Positions 1-9,167 are shown, counted from the first letter of the stretch. The stretch is DNA of 64,000 nt from Saltatorellus ferox (GCA_007751475.1 CP036434.1:2170001-2234000); one strand, 5' to 3'. The notes: a model not told the origin generated them from the letters alone. Translations and numbers: made by a program.

Positions 1-684
1 GCGCACTCCGTTGCCCCCCTCGGTGCCGCCGACGATGTCGTTCGTGATCATGCCCTCCACGTCGAGTCCACTCGCCACGGCCTCACTGGCGAAGTGCTTC
101 GATCCAAAGAGACCCTGCTCCTCCCCGGGGACGAGCAGGAAGACGAGGTTCGCCTCGAACTCGGCTCCTGCCAGGAGACGTGCGACCTCCAGCACGACGG
201 CGGTGCCGCTGCCGTCGTCGTTGGCGCCCGGCGCAAGGGCCTCGGCGTCCAGCGCCCGGCTCGCCCGCGAGTCGTAGTGCCCCGAGACGATGTACGTCCG
301 CCCCAGCTCGTCTCCGATGCGCCCCGGAAGGAAGCCGTAGACGTTGACGAGTTCTGCCTCCGTGGGACCCACCCTGGCCGTGAAGCGCTGCTCGCGCACC
401 TGGAGCCGACCGCCCGTCGCTTCTGAGATCCGCAGCAGCTCGCTCTTCAGCCAGCGCCGCGCCGCCCCGATGCCGCGCACCTCGGACTCGGTCTCGGAAA
501 GGGTGTGGCGCGTTCCGAAGCTCACGAGCGTCTCGATGTCGCGCGTCAGCCGCGCGGGATCGGCCGAGGCGAGCAGGGCAGGAATCGGGTCGATGGAGAC
601 ATCGGCGCTGGAGTCTTGACCGAGGAGCGAAAGCCAGGAGAGCGAGAGACTGGCCAACGCGGCGAAAGCAGCAAGGTGGATCAT
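1..684 (-). CDS. M28-family zinc aminopeptidase, N-terminal part (runs off left edge)
   Basis: The reading frame stays open to the first base of the window, giving 228 residues from an ATG at 684. A hydrophobic N-terminus (residues 1-22) suggests secretion. M28 metal-site landmarks are visible in order: SGHYDSR (His136), GANDDGSG (Asp156) and PGEEQGLFGS (Glu188/Glu189), followed by TNDIVGG. In this family these residues bind two zinc ions and supply the general-base glutamate for removing N-terminal amino acids from peptides. The last metal ligands and the C-terminus lie outside the window. The gene stands alone here, with a 322-bp gap before the next gene. The family call is firm; the exact substrate is unknown. 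Confidence 0.9.
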   Translation of the reverse strand, partial: MIHLAAFAALASLSLSWLSLLGQDSSADVSIDPIPALLASADPARLTRDIETLVSFGTRHTLSETESEVRGIGAARRWLKSELLRISEATGGRLQVREQRFTARVGPTEAELVNVYGFLPGRIGDELGRTYIVSGHYDSRASRALDAEALAPGANDDGSGTAVVLEVARLLAGAEFEANLVFLLVPGEEQGLFGSKHFASEAVASGLDVEGMITNDIVGGTEGGNGVR

Positions 685-1006
685 CCGAGTAGCCTAAATG
701 CTTGCGCCACAAAACCTGAATGCCTGCGCCGCGGAATGCGAGTACGCCGTTCAGCCGGAGCCCCGTCCCGTCGATTTCACCCGGATTCAGAGCGAGATTG
801 CGGTTGGCGGCTAACATGCATCGGCGGTCCTGGCCGTCCCGTTGAGAGCCCTCGTCTCGGGTGCTCCTTCACGGCGGCCCCCTGTAGGCGGCCCCCTGTA
901 GGCGGCCCCCTGTAGCCGGCTACCTGCATGCGGGACATGGCAGGATTCGCAGGCATTCTCTGTCCCCTTATCTCTTCGGTTCCTCCGCAGCGCGGAGGAA
1001 ATGCAC
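685..1006. other. Divergent intergenic region
   Basis: This is a 322-bp gap between the M28 peptidase (minus) and the secreted protein at 1007 (plus), so it must hold both promoters. No convincing -35/-10 pair can be assigned by eye. It contains the 14-bp triplicate listed separately and a GGAGG ribosome-binding site at 994-998. No gene is supported. Confidence 0.5.
874..915. repeat. 14-bp tandem repeat, three perfect copies
   Basis: The unit GCGGCCCCCTGTAG occurs three times head to tail (874-887, 888-901, 902-915). It lies 90-130 bp upstream of the secreted-protein gene at 1007, inside a non-coding divergent region. It could be a simple slippage repeat or a set of binding sites; nothing in the sequence decides between these. 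Confidence 0.8.
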
Positions 1007-2014
1007 ATGCACACATCATTCCTTCCCGGTCTTCTCGCGAGCCTTGCGTTGACAGCTACCGTCAGCGCCCAGACGACCCTCGCCGCCAACACCATCGCTG
1101 ACAACGGCGGAGGTGCGAGCTGGGGATTGTTCTTCGACGTCACCGCAGAGACAGGTGCTCTGTCCATCACGCATCTACGCACGGCGAGTACCGCCGGGGT
1201 GGGCGCTGGCGTCGAGTTCGACGTCTACACCATCCCCGGCACCGGGCTCGGTGGCGACCTCACGACAGGCCCCGGGTCATCGCTCACCGGATGGAACTCC
1301 GTCGGGCATGCGATCGGGATCCAGGGCGCGGTCGCCCAGGGAATCTCGGAGCTCATCGACATTCCGGACGTTCCCGTCCCGGCGGGGCAGACGGTTGGCG
1401 TCTGCCTGGTCTTCACGGTCTCCGGTCCACGCTACTTCGGCACGGGCGCGAACCCCTACCAGACGTTCACGGACGGGGCGCTCACGCTCACCACCGGCGA
1501 GTCTCGCACCGTTCCATTCACCCCGACGGGTCTCCTCTTCTCGTCGCGCGGGTTGACCGGCGAACTCGTCTACGACGGCGGAACCATCGGCACCTCGTAC
1601 TGTGGTCCAGCGGTCCTCAACTCGACGGGCGCGTCCGGCACCATCTCGGCCGACGGCTCGACGTCTGTGTCCGACAACGATCTCACGCTGATGGGCTCCA
1701 ACCTGCCGAACTTCTCGTTCTGCTTCTTCATCGTCAGTCGGACCCAGGGCTTCGCGTCCATGCCCGGCGGTAGCTTCGGCAATCTCTGCCTCACCGGGGC
1801 GGTGGGGCGCTACGTCGGTCCGGGCCAGATCCAGAACTCTGGATCCACCGGGTCCGTCAGCCTTGGGATCGATCTCGCCGCCATCCCGCAGCCGAACGGT
1901 TCGATCGCAGCCGTGCCTGGAGACGTGTTCAACTTCCAGGTCTGGTACCGCGATGCGCTCGGCGGCACCGCGGGCTCGAACTTCACGGACGGTCTACAGG
2001 TCACGTTTCAGTGA
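1007..2014 (+). CDS. Secreted protein with lineage-type C-terminal module
   Basis: A 335-residue protein with a clear signal peptide (hydrophobic stretch ending at VSAQ). The GGAGG at 994-998 is 8 nt from the ATG at 1007 but only 2 nt from the ATG at 1001, so 1007 is preferred. The N-terminal half is a predicted beta-rich domain without a recognised family. The last ~135 residues, from YCGPAVLNSTG to the C-terminus, match the end of the protein at 7761-9077 closely: both carry GNLCL, GRYVGPGQIQN, NFQ.W.RD and TDGLQV. This looks like a reusable C-terminal anchoring, sorting or adhesion module. Function is unknown. A hairpin overlaps the stop codon. Confidence 0.8.
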   Translation: MHTSFLPGLLASLALTATVSAQTTLAANTIADNGGGASWGLFFDVTAETGALSITHLRTASTAGVGAGVEFDVYTIPGTGLGGDLTTGPGSSLTGWNSVGHAIGIQGAVAQGISELIDIPDVPVPAGQTVGVCLVFTVSGPRYFGTGANPYQTFTDGALTLTTGESRTVPFTPTGLLFSSRGLTGELVYDGGTIGTSYCGPAVLNSTGASGTISADGSTSVSDNDLTLMGSNLPNFSFCFFIVSRTQGFASMPGGSFGNLCLTGAVGRYVGPGQIQNSGSTGSVSLGIDLAAIPQPNGSIAAVPGDVFNFQVWYRDALGGTAGSNFTDGLQVTFQ

Positions 2015-2018
2015 CCTG
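1997..2018 (+). terminator. Hairpin overlapping the stop codon
   Basis: CAGGTCAC (1997-2004) and GTGACCTG (2011-2018) are perfect inverted repeats with a 6-nt loop. The stop codon lies in the right arm. There is no T-tract, so this is an RNA 3'-end or stability hairpin at best. Confidence 0.4.
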
Positions 2019-2023
2019 AGATG

Positions 2024-2055
2024 CGTCGATCGCAAGCGCGCGCCTGCGATCGACG
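2024..2055. terminator. Hairpin between convergent genes
   Basis: CGTCGATCGCA (2024-2034) pairs perfectly with TGCGATCGACG (2045-2055) across a 10-nt loop. It sits between the end of the plus-strand secreted protein (2014) and the end of the minus-strand porin (2104), a typical place for a bidirectional terminator. No T-tract is seen on either side. Confidence 0.5.
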
Positions 2056-2103
2056 ATGTGAATGGGGCGGGTGAGGCCACGGCGGATCTCCACTTCGAGG
2101 CGC

Positions 2104-3399
2104 TCAGATCGCCAGCGTGAAGCGGATCGTCGCCAACCAGAGATCGGATCGAGAGGCGTCGCCGCCGGGGCTGTTGACCCACTGCAGGTCGGGCTTGATC
2201 CTCACCCAGCGGAACGGTTCGAAGCCGAAATAGAGCTCGATCGCGGTCTCCGCGCTGGCCGAGAAGCCGCTGCCTTCGGCGCGAGAGAGCGTCGCTCGCG
2301 ACAGCCCGATACCCGCCGTCGGCTGCCGATGGCCCGCAGGCGACTTCCACGCCAGGCCCGCACCGAAATGCTCCTCGAAGATCGACACCTCTCGGTCGGC
2401 GTTGCCCCACTGCAGGAATCCGTCGAGGGTATCCGGTTCCGCCGCACGGCTCGTCCAGAGGCGGCTTTCGGCCGTTGCGTAGTAGCCCCCCGTTCCGTCT
2501 TCGCTCGCGCCGTCGAATCGTGGCACCCTGGAGGTACTTTGCCAGGCGCCGAAAGCCACTCGGCCGCGGCTCCAGGTGGCATCCGCCTCGCCGATGAAGA
2601 AGTAGTCGTTTCCGCCGTCGAAGAGCGGGCCCAGCCCGAGTTCGCCGGTGCGCACCCCGCGGGCGAAGGCTCCGTCGAACGCGCCGGCGCGAACGCCGAG
2701 GACACCGAACGACTGCACGATGGTCAAGCCGAAGGCCGCGTCCGGATAGGAGGGCATGAGGAAGATGGTTGGACTGAACCCCATCGACGAGTGAAGGAAT
2801 TGCGATCCGCCGTCCACGTATGCGAAGAGCGAGTTCGCATCGATTTTCCCCGCACGGACGCGCGTGTCGGTCGCGGTGAACTCCTGCTGGTACCAGATTC
2901 GTCCGAGCTGGATTCGCCGCTCGGCGTCGACGCCCGAGAGTGGCTGGAGGACACCGAGTCCCTCCGATGGATCGCCGCCGTGGATCCCTTGCAAGGACGC
3001 GAGGGCTGTGCCTCCCTCGAAGCCAAAGGCCGCAGAGGTGTCGTACTGGAGGGTCAGTTCCAGAAGTCCTCGTTCGAAGGCGTGATCGGCCACCGCGTCG
3101 CCCGATGCGACCCATGAGGCGTCCCCGGAATAGAGAAACTCCACCGCCACTCCACGGTCCTCCAGCTGCTCTCGGAGTCCTCCCAGGCCGGCAACGCGGC
3201 TCCACAGCCAGCCTGTGTCCTCCGTGTTGATCGTCCCCGATGGGCGGTCGCGGCGGCGAATCTCTTCGGGGGTAAGGTCCTCGCCTTCCGCGACGGAAGA
3301 GGTGGACGCATCCGCGTCTTGGGCGGGGCGAGCGCTGGTGTCGTGCATCAGTCCGCACGAGCCCAGCGCCAGCAGCAGCCAGTGTCCGGGGAGCCCCAT
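2104..3399 (-). CDS. OprB-like carbohydrate-selective porin
   Basis: 431 residues from the ATG at 3399, which starts a good signal sequence (MGLPGHWLLLALGSCG). The frame is open further upstream, but that part overlaps rtcR and lacks secretory character. The body has the alternating aromatic/glycine pattern of an outer-membrane barrel. It carries OprB-like stretches such as GRIWYQQEF, AGKIDANSLFAYVDGGSQFLH, YPDAAFG and a C-terminal SDLWLATIRFTLAI strand. OprB proteins form channels for sugar uptake across the outer membrane. The gene begins 16 nt after the rtcR stop, so the two may be co-transcribed even though their roles look unrelated. The family is assigned from motifs; the substrate is not known. 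Confidence 0.8.
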   Translation of the reverse strand: MGLPGHWLLLALGSCGLMHDTSARPAQDADASTSSVAEGEDLTPEEIRRRDRPSGTINTEDTGWLWSRVAGLGGLREQLEDRGVAVEFLYSGDASWVASGDAVADHAFERGLLELTLQYDTSAAFGFEGGTALASLQGIHGGDPSEGLGVLQPLSGVDAERRIQLGRIWYQQEFTATDTRVRAGKIDANSLFAYVDGGSQFLHSSMGFSPTIFLMPSYPDAAFGLTIVQSFGVLGVRAGAFDGAFARGVRTGELGLGPLFDGGNDYFFIGEADATWSRGRVAFGAWQSTSRVPRFDGASEDGTGGYYATAESRLWTSRAAEPDTLDGFLQWGNADREVSIFEEHFGAGLAWKSPAGHRQPTAGIGLSRATLSRAEGSGFSASAETAIELYFGFEPFRWVRIKPDLQWVNSPGGDASRSDLWLATIRFTLAI

Positions 3400-3415
3400 G
3401 GTGCGTCTCACCCGC

Positions 3416-5035
3416 TCAGCGCTCGCTGAGATCTTTGAAGTGAAGGCCGAAGCGGGCGAGGTACTTGCGGAGCCGATCCGCGTCGTTCGACGAGGCCTTC
3501 TTCGCGCGCGACGCAGCGAAGAGGATGCGACCCGCCTCGGACATCGAGCGCGCGCCCGCGCACACCTCCAGGACGTCCTCCAGCTGGACGCGATCGAAGC
3601 GGTCCAGCTCGGCGGCGGCCTCCGCGCCGAGGACGCGCACCACGCGGCCCGCGTCGACGAACTTTCCATCGAGGCGCGCCCACGCGTTCAGGAGTCGCGT
3701 GCACTCCTCGCGGGCGAGTTCCGGCGTGATCCTGCCGCCCTCGGAGAGCGTCGCCATGCGCGTGATCGCCGCGCCGAAGTCTCGGAAGTTGGCGCGCCAC
3801 GTGCTGGAGGGATCTGCGGCAAATCGAAGGAAGGACTCGCGCGCCTCGCGCCCCATGGTGACGCGCTTGCCGCTCGACTCCGAGAGCTGCGCCAGCTCGA
3901 AGTCGAGGTTGGGCTCGAGGTCCTCCAGGCGGTTCTTCAGCGAAGGGAGCTCGAAGGTCCAGAGGTCGATGCGCGCGAGCAGGTCCTCGCGGAAGTTGCC
4001 TTCGCGCACCTCGGCCCCGAGGTCCCGGTTCGTGCCCGCGATGAGCTGGAACGAACTCGACACCGGGTCGTCGGATCCGACCGGGAGGAACGACTTTTCT
4101 TCGATGGCGCGCAGGAGCATCGCCTGTTCGTCGAGTCCCAGCTCGCCGATCTCGTCGAGGAACAAGGCGCCGCCGTGGGCGGCGCGGAGGAGGCCCTCAC
4201 GCGCTTCCATGGCGCCGGTGAACGCACCCTTCTCGTGGCCGAAGAGCGCGCTCATGGCCTGGTCGCCGCGCAGGGTCGCGCAGTTCACCTCGACGAGCCG
4301 CTTCGCGCCGCCCGGGGCGTGGCGCTGCTTGAGTTCGAAGATCCTGCGCGCGAGCTGGGTCTTCCCGACGCCGGTGGCGCCGCTCAGGAGGATCGGATCC
4401 TCGGAGCGTAGCGCAACGCGCTCGATGCGCTCCATGAGCGCGTTGAAGGCGGGGTTTCGCGTCTCGATGCCGGCCTTCAGGAAGTCGACGCCCTCGCGCC
4501 GCTCCAGCTCGAAGCGAGCCGCCAATCGATCGTAGCGCGAGAGGTCGAGGTCGATGATCGTGTACTCGCCCGCCATGCTGCGCGCACGGCTCTCGCCCTT
4601 GGGTGGAGAGGTCTGGATCAGGCGCCCGGGCAGGTGCCCCGTCTCCACCAGCAGGAAGAGGCAGATCTGGGCGACGTGCGTGCCCGTCGTCATGTGCACG
4701 AGGAGATCTTCCTGCTCGGGATCGAACGTCCGGCTGTCGGCGAATTCGCGCAGGGCCCCGTAGACCTCGGCGAAGTCCCAGGGATCCTCGAACTCGATGG
4801 GAACGAGTTCGACCGAGGTCGTGGGGGACACGGACTCGATGTCGCTCTTGACGACTCGCGCGAGCTTCCCGTGGGCCTCGCTCGCGAGGAGCAGCAGCCG
4901 GTCGGCCTCCAGGTCGTCCTGCATGCAGAGGCCGACGGTGGGTCTCCACGCCCTCCAGCGGTCCTCGGAATTCCTCCAGCCCTTGTCGAGCTGGATGCCG
5001 AGCAGGCTGATGATGGTCGTCGGGCGGGGGCTCAT
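3416..5035 (-). CDS. rtcR: RtcR, CARF-domain sigma-54 activator of the RNA-repair operon
   Basis: 539 residues. The N-terminal ~180 residues form the RtcR-type CARF sensor, including HMTTGTHVAQICLF at 114-127. The AAA+ enhancer-binding core follows: Walker A GATGVGKT (219-226), the sigma-54-contacting GAFTGA loop (270-275) and Walker B LFLDEI (291-296). The C-terminal ~100 residues should contain the DNA-binding helix-turn-helix. In characterised bacteria RtcR drives sigma-54-dependent transcription of rtcBA after RNA damage. Here rtcB and rtcA lie about 30 kb away, with a -24/-12 promoter in front of rtcB. The gene is separated from its targets and followed 16 nt later by a porin gene. Identification is confident. 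Confidence 0.93.
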   Translation of the reverse strand: MSPRPTTIISLLGIQLDKGWRNSEDRWRAWRPTVGLCMQDDLEADRLLLLASEAHGKLARVVKSDIESVSPTTSVELVPIEFEDPWDFAEVYGALREFADSRTFDPEQEDLLVHMTTGTHVAQICLFLLVETGHLPGRLIQTSPPKGESRARSMAGEYTIIDLDLSRYDRLAARFELERREGVDFLKAGIETRNPAFNALMERIERVALRSEDPILLSGATGVGKTQLARRIFELKQRHAPGGAKRLVEVNCATLRGDQAMSALFGHEKGAFTGAMEAREGLLRAAHGGALFLDEIGELGLDEQAMLLRAIEEKSFLPVGSDDPVSSSFQLIAGTNRDLGAEVREGNFREDLLARIDLWTFELPSLKNRLEDLEPNLDFELAQLSESSGKRVTMGREARESFLRFAADPSSTWRANFRDFGAAITRMATLSEGGRITPELAREECTRLLNAWARLDGKFVDAGRVVRVLGAEAAAELDRFDRVQLEDVLEVCAGARSMSEAGRILFAASRAKKASSNDADRLRKYLARFGLHFKDLSER

Positions 5036-5119
5036 GGGCTGGAGGTTAGAGAGTCGACGTCGTCTCTGTCACATCCGAGCCCGTGGGAAACCGCGCGGAA
5101 GCAGTGGCCGAATGCCCCG

Positions 5120-7498
5120 TCACGCCCCGAGGAACGCGCGGAGCTCGGCTTCGTGGGCTCGAATCGCGCCTTCGAGGGCGACGACCAGCTCCTGATCGAT
5201 GGGGCCGTCGAGGCCGGCTTCGATCAGCGCTGCCTTGAGCGCCGCGTGGGCCTTGCGCACGGGCGCGCAGTCCCCGTCGAGGATGAAGGCGACGAGCGCG
5301 CCCGCTCGCAGGAGCTGCAGGCGCGCCTTCTTGGCCTCCGCGGGATCCATGTCAACTTCGAACACCTCCGCCATTTCCCCCAGACCGCCGGCTTCGATCA
5401 GGTTCGATACGGACCAGGCTCTCGTCCACCACGGGTCGGCGTCCGGGGTCACCTTCAGGTCGATCGACGTGTCGCGGTAGAACCTCTCGGCGTAGACCGC
5501 CGCGCCCCAGGTAAGCCAGGCCGGAAGTCGTTTCTCCGCCTCGCGCTCGCTCAGGAAGTCCGGGCCCGGGCCGTCCTTCCGCGCTGATCTGGACGCGTTC
5601 GGGCTGGGGTCGATCGCGTCCACCCAGGAGAGAGCGTAGGCGAGACGACTCGAGTGGACGCCGAAGGCGTCGCCGTGCAGGACCTCGGCGTTCCAGATCC
5701 CCACGCCCGCGCCGTCGTACACGAACCTGGGGCCGTCGCGTTCGAACCGGCGCTCGGCGAAGTAGGCCCCGTAGATCACGTGGCGGCCTGCACCGTGCAG
5801 CGGCGCGCGGCGACCGTCGGGATCGCCGAAGGCGAGTCGATCGGCTTGCTCCTCGGTCCGCGTCAGGATCACGTCCAGGGGCAGCGGTGGGATCAGGCCC
5901 AGGGCACGCTCCAGGTCGGGGATCGTGCGCGCCATGTTCACGAGCGCGGCGATGGCCGTGGAACGGTCCGTCGTGGCGTGGATCTTTGCGAACGCGGTCG
6001 GGATGACCCAGGGTGAGTCGAGTCGCGTGTGACGCCGGTTCGCCTCGTCCAGGTCGCACCATTCGCCGTCGACGGGGAACCGGCCCTTCTCGAGGTTCTC
6101 GGCCTCATCGGCGTCGACCCAGACGTCATCGACGCGGACGGCGCCTCGGTCCTCGCGCTTCCGATCCGCGCGCGTGCTCCACAGCCCGGTTCTCGGGTCT
6201 CGACGATCGCCGGAACGCATGCGGGCTCGATCCTCGGGGGCGACCCACTCGCCGCTCTGTTCCGCCCAGCCCCTCGCCTCCGCCCGCGCCGGATCCCGGA
6301 GAGACGCCATCAGTTCCACCGTGGCTTTCGCCAGCTCCTTCGGACCGGGTAGCGCAAACTCACCGGGTGCGCGCAGGTCGACCACGAGCTGGGCGGTGTA
6401 GATGGAGCCGGTATCGCTGATGCCGTCGAGGAGGTTCTCGCGCGTGACGCGAAGGCTGCGCCGGACGGTTTCCTTCCGGAGCTCGCCGTTCACCTGGAGC
6501 GCGATGGGCTGGTCGAGGTCCAGCATCTCGTCCGAGAGGTAGAGCGTCACGAAGGAAACGCCGGCGCCGGTCAGGACGATGGAGTTGGCCTCGGGGCGCA
6601 GCCTGGCGGTGGCGTAGGCTCCCCCGGTCGCCGGGTCGATGGGGGCGACGCCCACCCAGTAGCAGCGCGTGGGGAAGGGTTTGCCGACGACCACGCGAAC
6701 CTCCGTCGGTCTGGGTTGGCGGCGCTGCTTCAGGAGCCACTCCGTCAACGGGCCCTCGGCCGAGTTCACGTCGAGGGTCACCGTTTCGACGTTCGCTGCC
6801 TCGCACCGCTCGGCGAACGCCTTCGAGTTCGCGCCGCCCCCGGTGATGTGGATCGGCAGGTTGTTCAGGACCTCGACCTGTTCGATCCCCGCGTCGGAGG
6901 CTCGGCACGCGATGCCGGCGAAGCGCTGGGGGAACTGACGCCCGGCTTCGAGCGCCGTGTTGCCACCCTCGCCGGTGCCGACGCAGAGCACCCGATCCGG
7001 GTCCACGTCGAAGGTCTCGGTGCAGAGTCGCAGCGTCGTCAGGATTCGCGCGAGACCCCCGGGCGCGCCGAGGACGACCACCTGGCTCCATGCCTCGCGA
7101 TCTTCGGGCATGGACGGGCTGACGAGGATCGCGCTCTTCAGGAACTCTCGATCGTGCCAGCGGTCCCGCAGGTGCTGCTCCGGCGTTTCACCTGCCTCGG
7201 GGAGGGTCAGTACCAGCGGCCAGGGGCCTGGTTTTTTCCCGTAGTCGAGAGGAAGCTGCACCGCGTACCCGAGCGGTGCGCGGGCGAAGCTGCCCCCGTC
7301 GTGGTTGAGCTCGCGAACGTTGCCCGGACGCAGCCGAGAGTCTTCGGGCCGGAGCGCGTCGCGGAGTGTGGCCTGGACCCTTGCGGGCTCGCGAAGCCAG
7401 TCGGCGGTTTTGCCTTCGAGGCAGGCATCGACCGTGGTGGCGAGATCGCCGCCGCCGGCAACGGCGGTCAGGAGTGAGAGTGGGAGGAGTGCGAGCAT
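5120..7498 (-). CDS. Secreted alpha/beta-hydrolase-like protein with degenerate nucleophile elbow
   Basis: 792 residues from the ATG at 7498, which has AGAGGA 3 nt upstream and opens a signal peptide (MLALLPLSLLTAVAGGG); an upstream in-frame Met lacks these. Residues ~70-270 resemble secreted esterase/depolymerase-type alpha/beta-hydrolases (GYAVQLPLDY, WPLVLTLPEAG, SAILVSPSMPED). The nucleophile-elbow position reads VGTGEGGN (about residues 174-181) instead of G-x-S-x-G, so the catalytic serine seems missing. The long C-terminal region is unassigned. It may bind or process a ligand without classical esterase activity, or use another nucleophile. It lies upstream of rtcR on the same strand, 84 nt away. 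Confidence 0.7.
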   Translation of the reverse strand: MLALLPLSLLTAVAGGGDLATTVDACLEGKTADWLREPARVQATLRDALRPEDSRLRPGNVRELNHDGGSFARAPLGYAVQLPLDYGKKPGPWPLVLTLPEAGETPEQHLRDRWHDREFLKSAILVSPSMPEDREAWSQVVVLGAPGGLARILTTLRLCTETFDVDPDRVLCVGTGEGGNTALEAGRQFPQRFAGIACRASDAGIEQVEVLNNLPIHITGGGANSKAFAERCEAANVETVTLDVNSAEGPLTEWLLKQRRQPRPTEVRVVVGKPFPTRCYWVGVAPIDPATGGAYATARLRPEANSIVLTGAGVSFVTLYLSDEMLDLDQPIALQVNGELRKETVRRSLRVTRENLLDGISDTGSIYTAQLVVDLRAPGEFALPGPKELAKATVELMASLRDPARAEARGWAEQSGEWVAPEDRARMRSGDRRDPRTGLWSTRADRKREDRGAVRVDDVWVDADEAENLEKGRFPVDGEWCDLDEANRRHTRLDSPWVIPTAFAKIHATTDRSTAIAALVNMARTIPDLERALGLIPPLPLDVILTRTEEQADRLAFGDPDGRRAPLHGAGRHVIYGAYFAERRFERDGPRFVYDGAGVGIWNAEVLHGDAFGVHSSRLAYALSWVDAIDPSPNASRSARKDGPGPDFLSEREAEKRLPAWLTWGAAVYAERFYRDTSIDLKVTPDADPWWTRAWSVSNLIEAGGLGEMAEVFEVDMDPAEAKKARLQLLRAGALVAFILDGDCAPVRKAHAALKAALIEAGLDGPIDQELVVALEGAIRAHEAELRAFLGA

Positions 7499-7760
7499 GG
7501 GTCCTCTAGGGCGGCTGAGGCACGAGGTCACACGGCTCGAATTTTAGATGGAGACAGGAGCGATCCTCCGCCTCCCAAATCCTCGGGAGGGTAATGATTC
7601 TGTAGGTCCCTGCATCCGTGCCCCAGTTCGACACCGTAAGAAGTTCCAGCACCATGCCGCCCGAGCCATCCGAGCGTAGTATGCATGGGCTAGCCCATTC
7701 CTATCGGGCTGGCCTCGCCTTCCGAAACGTCACTCTCTCCACAATCCCTGTCAGCTTCCA

Positions 7761-9077
7761 ATGAGAATCCTCACCACCTCCCTCGCCTTCACGCTCGCCT
7801 GCGTGCTAGCGGACCAGTCCTCCGCCCAGCGCCTTCTCGTTCCCGAGAGCTCCAATGACACCGTCATGGAGTTCGATCCCATGACCGGCGCGCTCGTCAA
7901 CATGGTCGCGATCGACATGGCGACGCTCGCGCCCGGCGTGCCCAGCACGCCGATCGAGATCCGCCAGGTCGCCAACGGTGAACTCTGGGTCAGCGACCAG
8001 ATCGCAGACGCCGTTCTGCGCTTCTCCGCCGACGGCACCACCTACCTCGGGACGACCACCGCACTCCTCGACAACATGCGCGGGTTCCACCCGCGCGGTG
8101 CCGGCGCGCTCATCTCGAACGCAGGTACGGCCAACGGCGCTCCGGGGGCCGCGCTCGTCGAGGTCGACGGTGCAGGCGCCACCATCCAGGACGTGATCAA
8201 CCCGCTCATCCTCAGCCCGTTCGACGTCGAGCCCTACACCTTCAACGGTGTCGCCGGCTACCTCGTCGCCGAGATCACGAACGAGGACATCATCTTCGTC
8301 GAGGAAGCGAACCCGAACAACCAGACGATCTTCCATGATTCGGACGGCGTCTCGGGCATCGACTTCCCGGAGCAGATCCACGTGACCGCTTCGGGCCGCG
8401 TCTTCGCTGCAGGTTTCACGACGCCGTCGGGCATCTACGAGTACGACGGCACCGGCGCAGAGATCAACTACATCGACACCGGCGCGATCGGCTCGCTCAG
8501 CGGCCTCCGCGGCGTCCATGAGCTCGGCAACGGCAACCTGATGTTCACGACCGGAAGCGGCGTTCACATCTACGACGTCGCCGCCGGCACCATCAGCTCG
8601 GTCGTCACCGGTGTGTCGGCTCGCTTTATCTCGCTGATCAGCGATAGCGACTGCGACTGCACGAACTACTGCATGGCCAACGCGAACAGCACCGGTTCGG
8701 CCGGCGTGATCTCGGCCTCCGGCACGAGCATCCTCGCGAACAACGACCTCGTCCTCGAGGCCAGCCAGCTCCCGAACGGCGCGTTCGGCTTCTTCATCAA
8801 CAGCACCGTGCAGGGCTTCGTCATGAACCCGGCCGGTAGCTCGGGCAACCTTTGCCTCGCGGGCGCGATCGGTCGCTACGTCGGTCCGGGACAGATCCAG
8901 AACACCGGAATGACCGGTGGCTTCTCGCTGGCCCTCGACCTGAACATGACGCCGACGCCGACGGGCTTCGTGGCGGTGATGCCGGGCGAGACCTGGAACT
9001 TCCAGGCCTGGTTCCGTGACGCCAGCGGCGGCATGGCGACGTCCAACCTCACCGACGGCCTCCAGGTCAACTTCTAA
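7761..9077 (+). CDS. Secreted propeller-like protein with the shared C-terminal module
   Basis: 438 residues. The signal peptide MRILTTSLAFTLACVLADQSSAQ is clear. Residues ~25-290 contain repeated short blocks (LLVPESSNDTVMEFDP, GELWVSDQIADAVLRFS, GNLMFTTGSGVHIYD) like an NHL/beta-propeller. The last ~135 residues, from YCMANANSTGS, are closely similar to the end of the protein at 1007-2014, while the N-terminal domains differ. This supports a mobile C-terminal module joined to different effectors. No strong ribosome-binding site precedes the ATG. A strong hairpin follows at 9134. Function is unknown. Confidence 0.8.
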   Translation: MRILTTSLAFTLACVLADQSSAQRLLVPESSNDTVMEFDPMTGALVNMVAIDMATLAPGVPSTPIEIRQVANGELWVSDQIADAVLRFSADGTTYLGTTTALLDNMRGFHPRGAGALISNAGTANGAPGAALVEVDGAGATIQDVINPLILSPFDVEPYTFNGVAGYLVAEITNEDIIFVEEANPNNQTIFHDSDGVSGIDFPEQIHVTASGRVFAAGFTTPSGIYEYDGTGAEINYIDTGAIGSLSGLRGVHELGNGNLMFTTGSGVHIYDVAAGTISSVVTGVSARFISLISDSDCDCTNYCMANANSTGSAGVISASGTSILANNDLVLEASQLPNGAFGFFINSTVQGFVMNPAGSSGNLCLAGAIGRYVGPGQIQNTGMTGGFSLALDLNMTPTPTGFVAVMPGETWNFQAWFRDASGGMATSNLTDGLQVNF

Positions 9078-9133
9078 GTCGGAGCCTGTTCGAGACCCGA
9101 GCGCCGCGACCGCGGCGGATCGGGTCACGCGTG

Positions 9134-9167
9134 GGGCGCGCCACGGTCTTTGGACCGTGGCGCGCCC
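9134..9167 (+). terminator. Strong 15-bp hairpin downstream of the propeller protein
   Basis: GGGCGCGCCACGGTC (9134-9148) pairs perfectly with GACCGTGGCGCGCCC (9153-9167) around a TTTG loop. It lies 57 nt after the stop codon at 9077 and before the next gene. There is no T-tract, as is common for GC-rich terminators. Confidence 0.65.
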
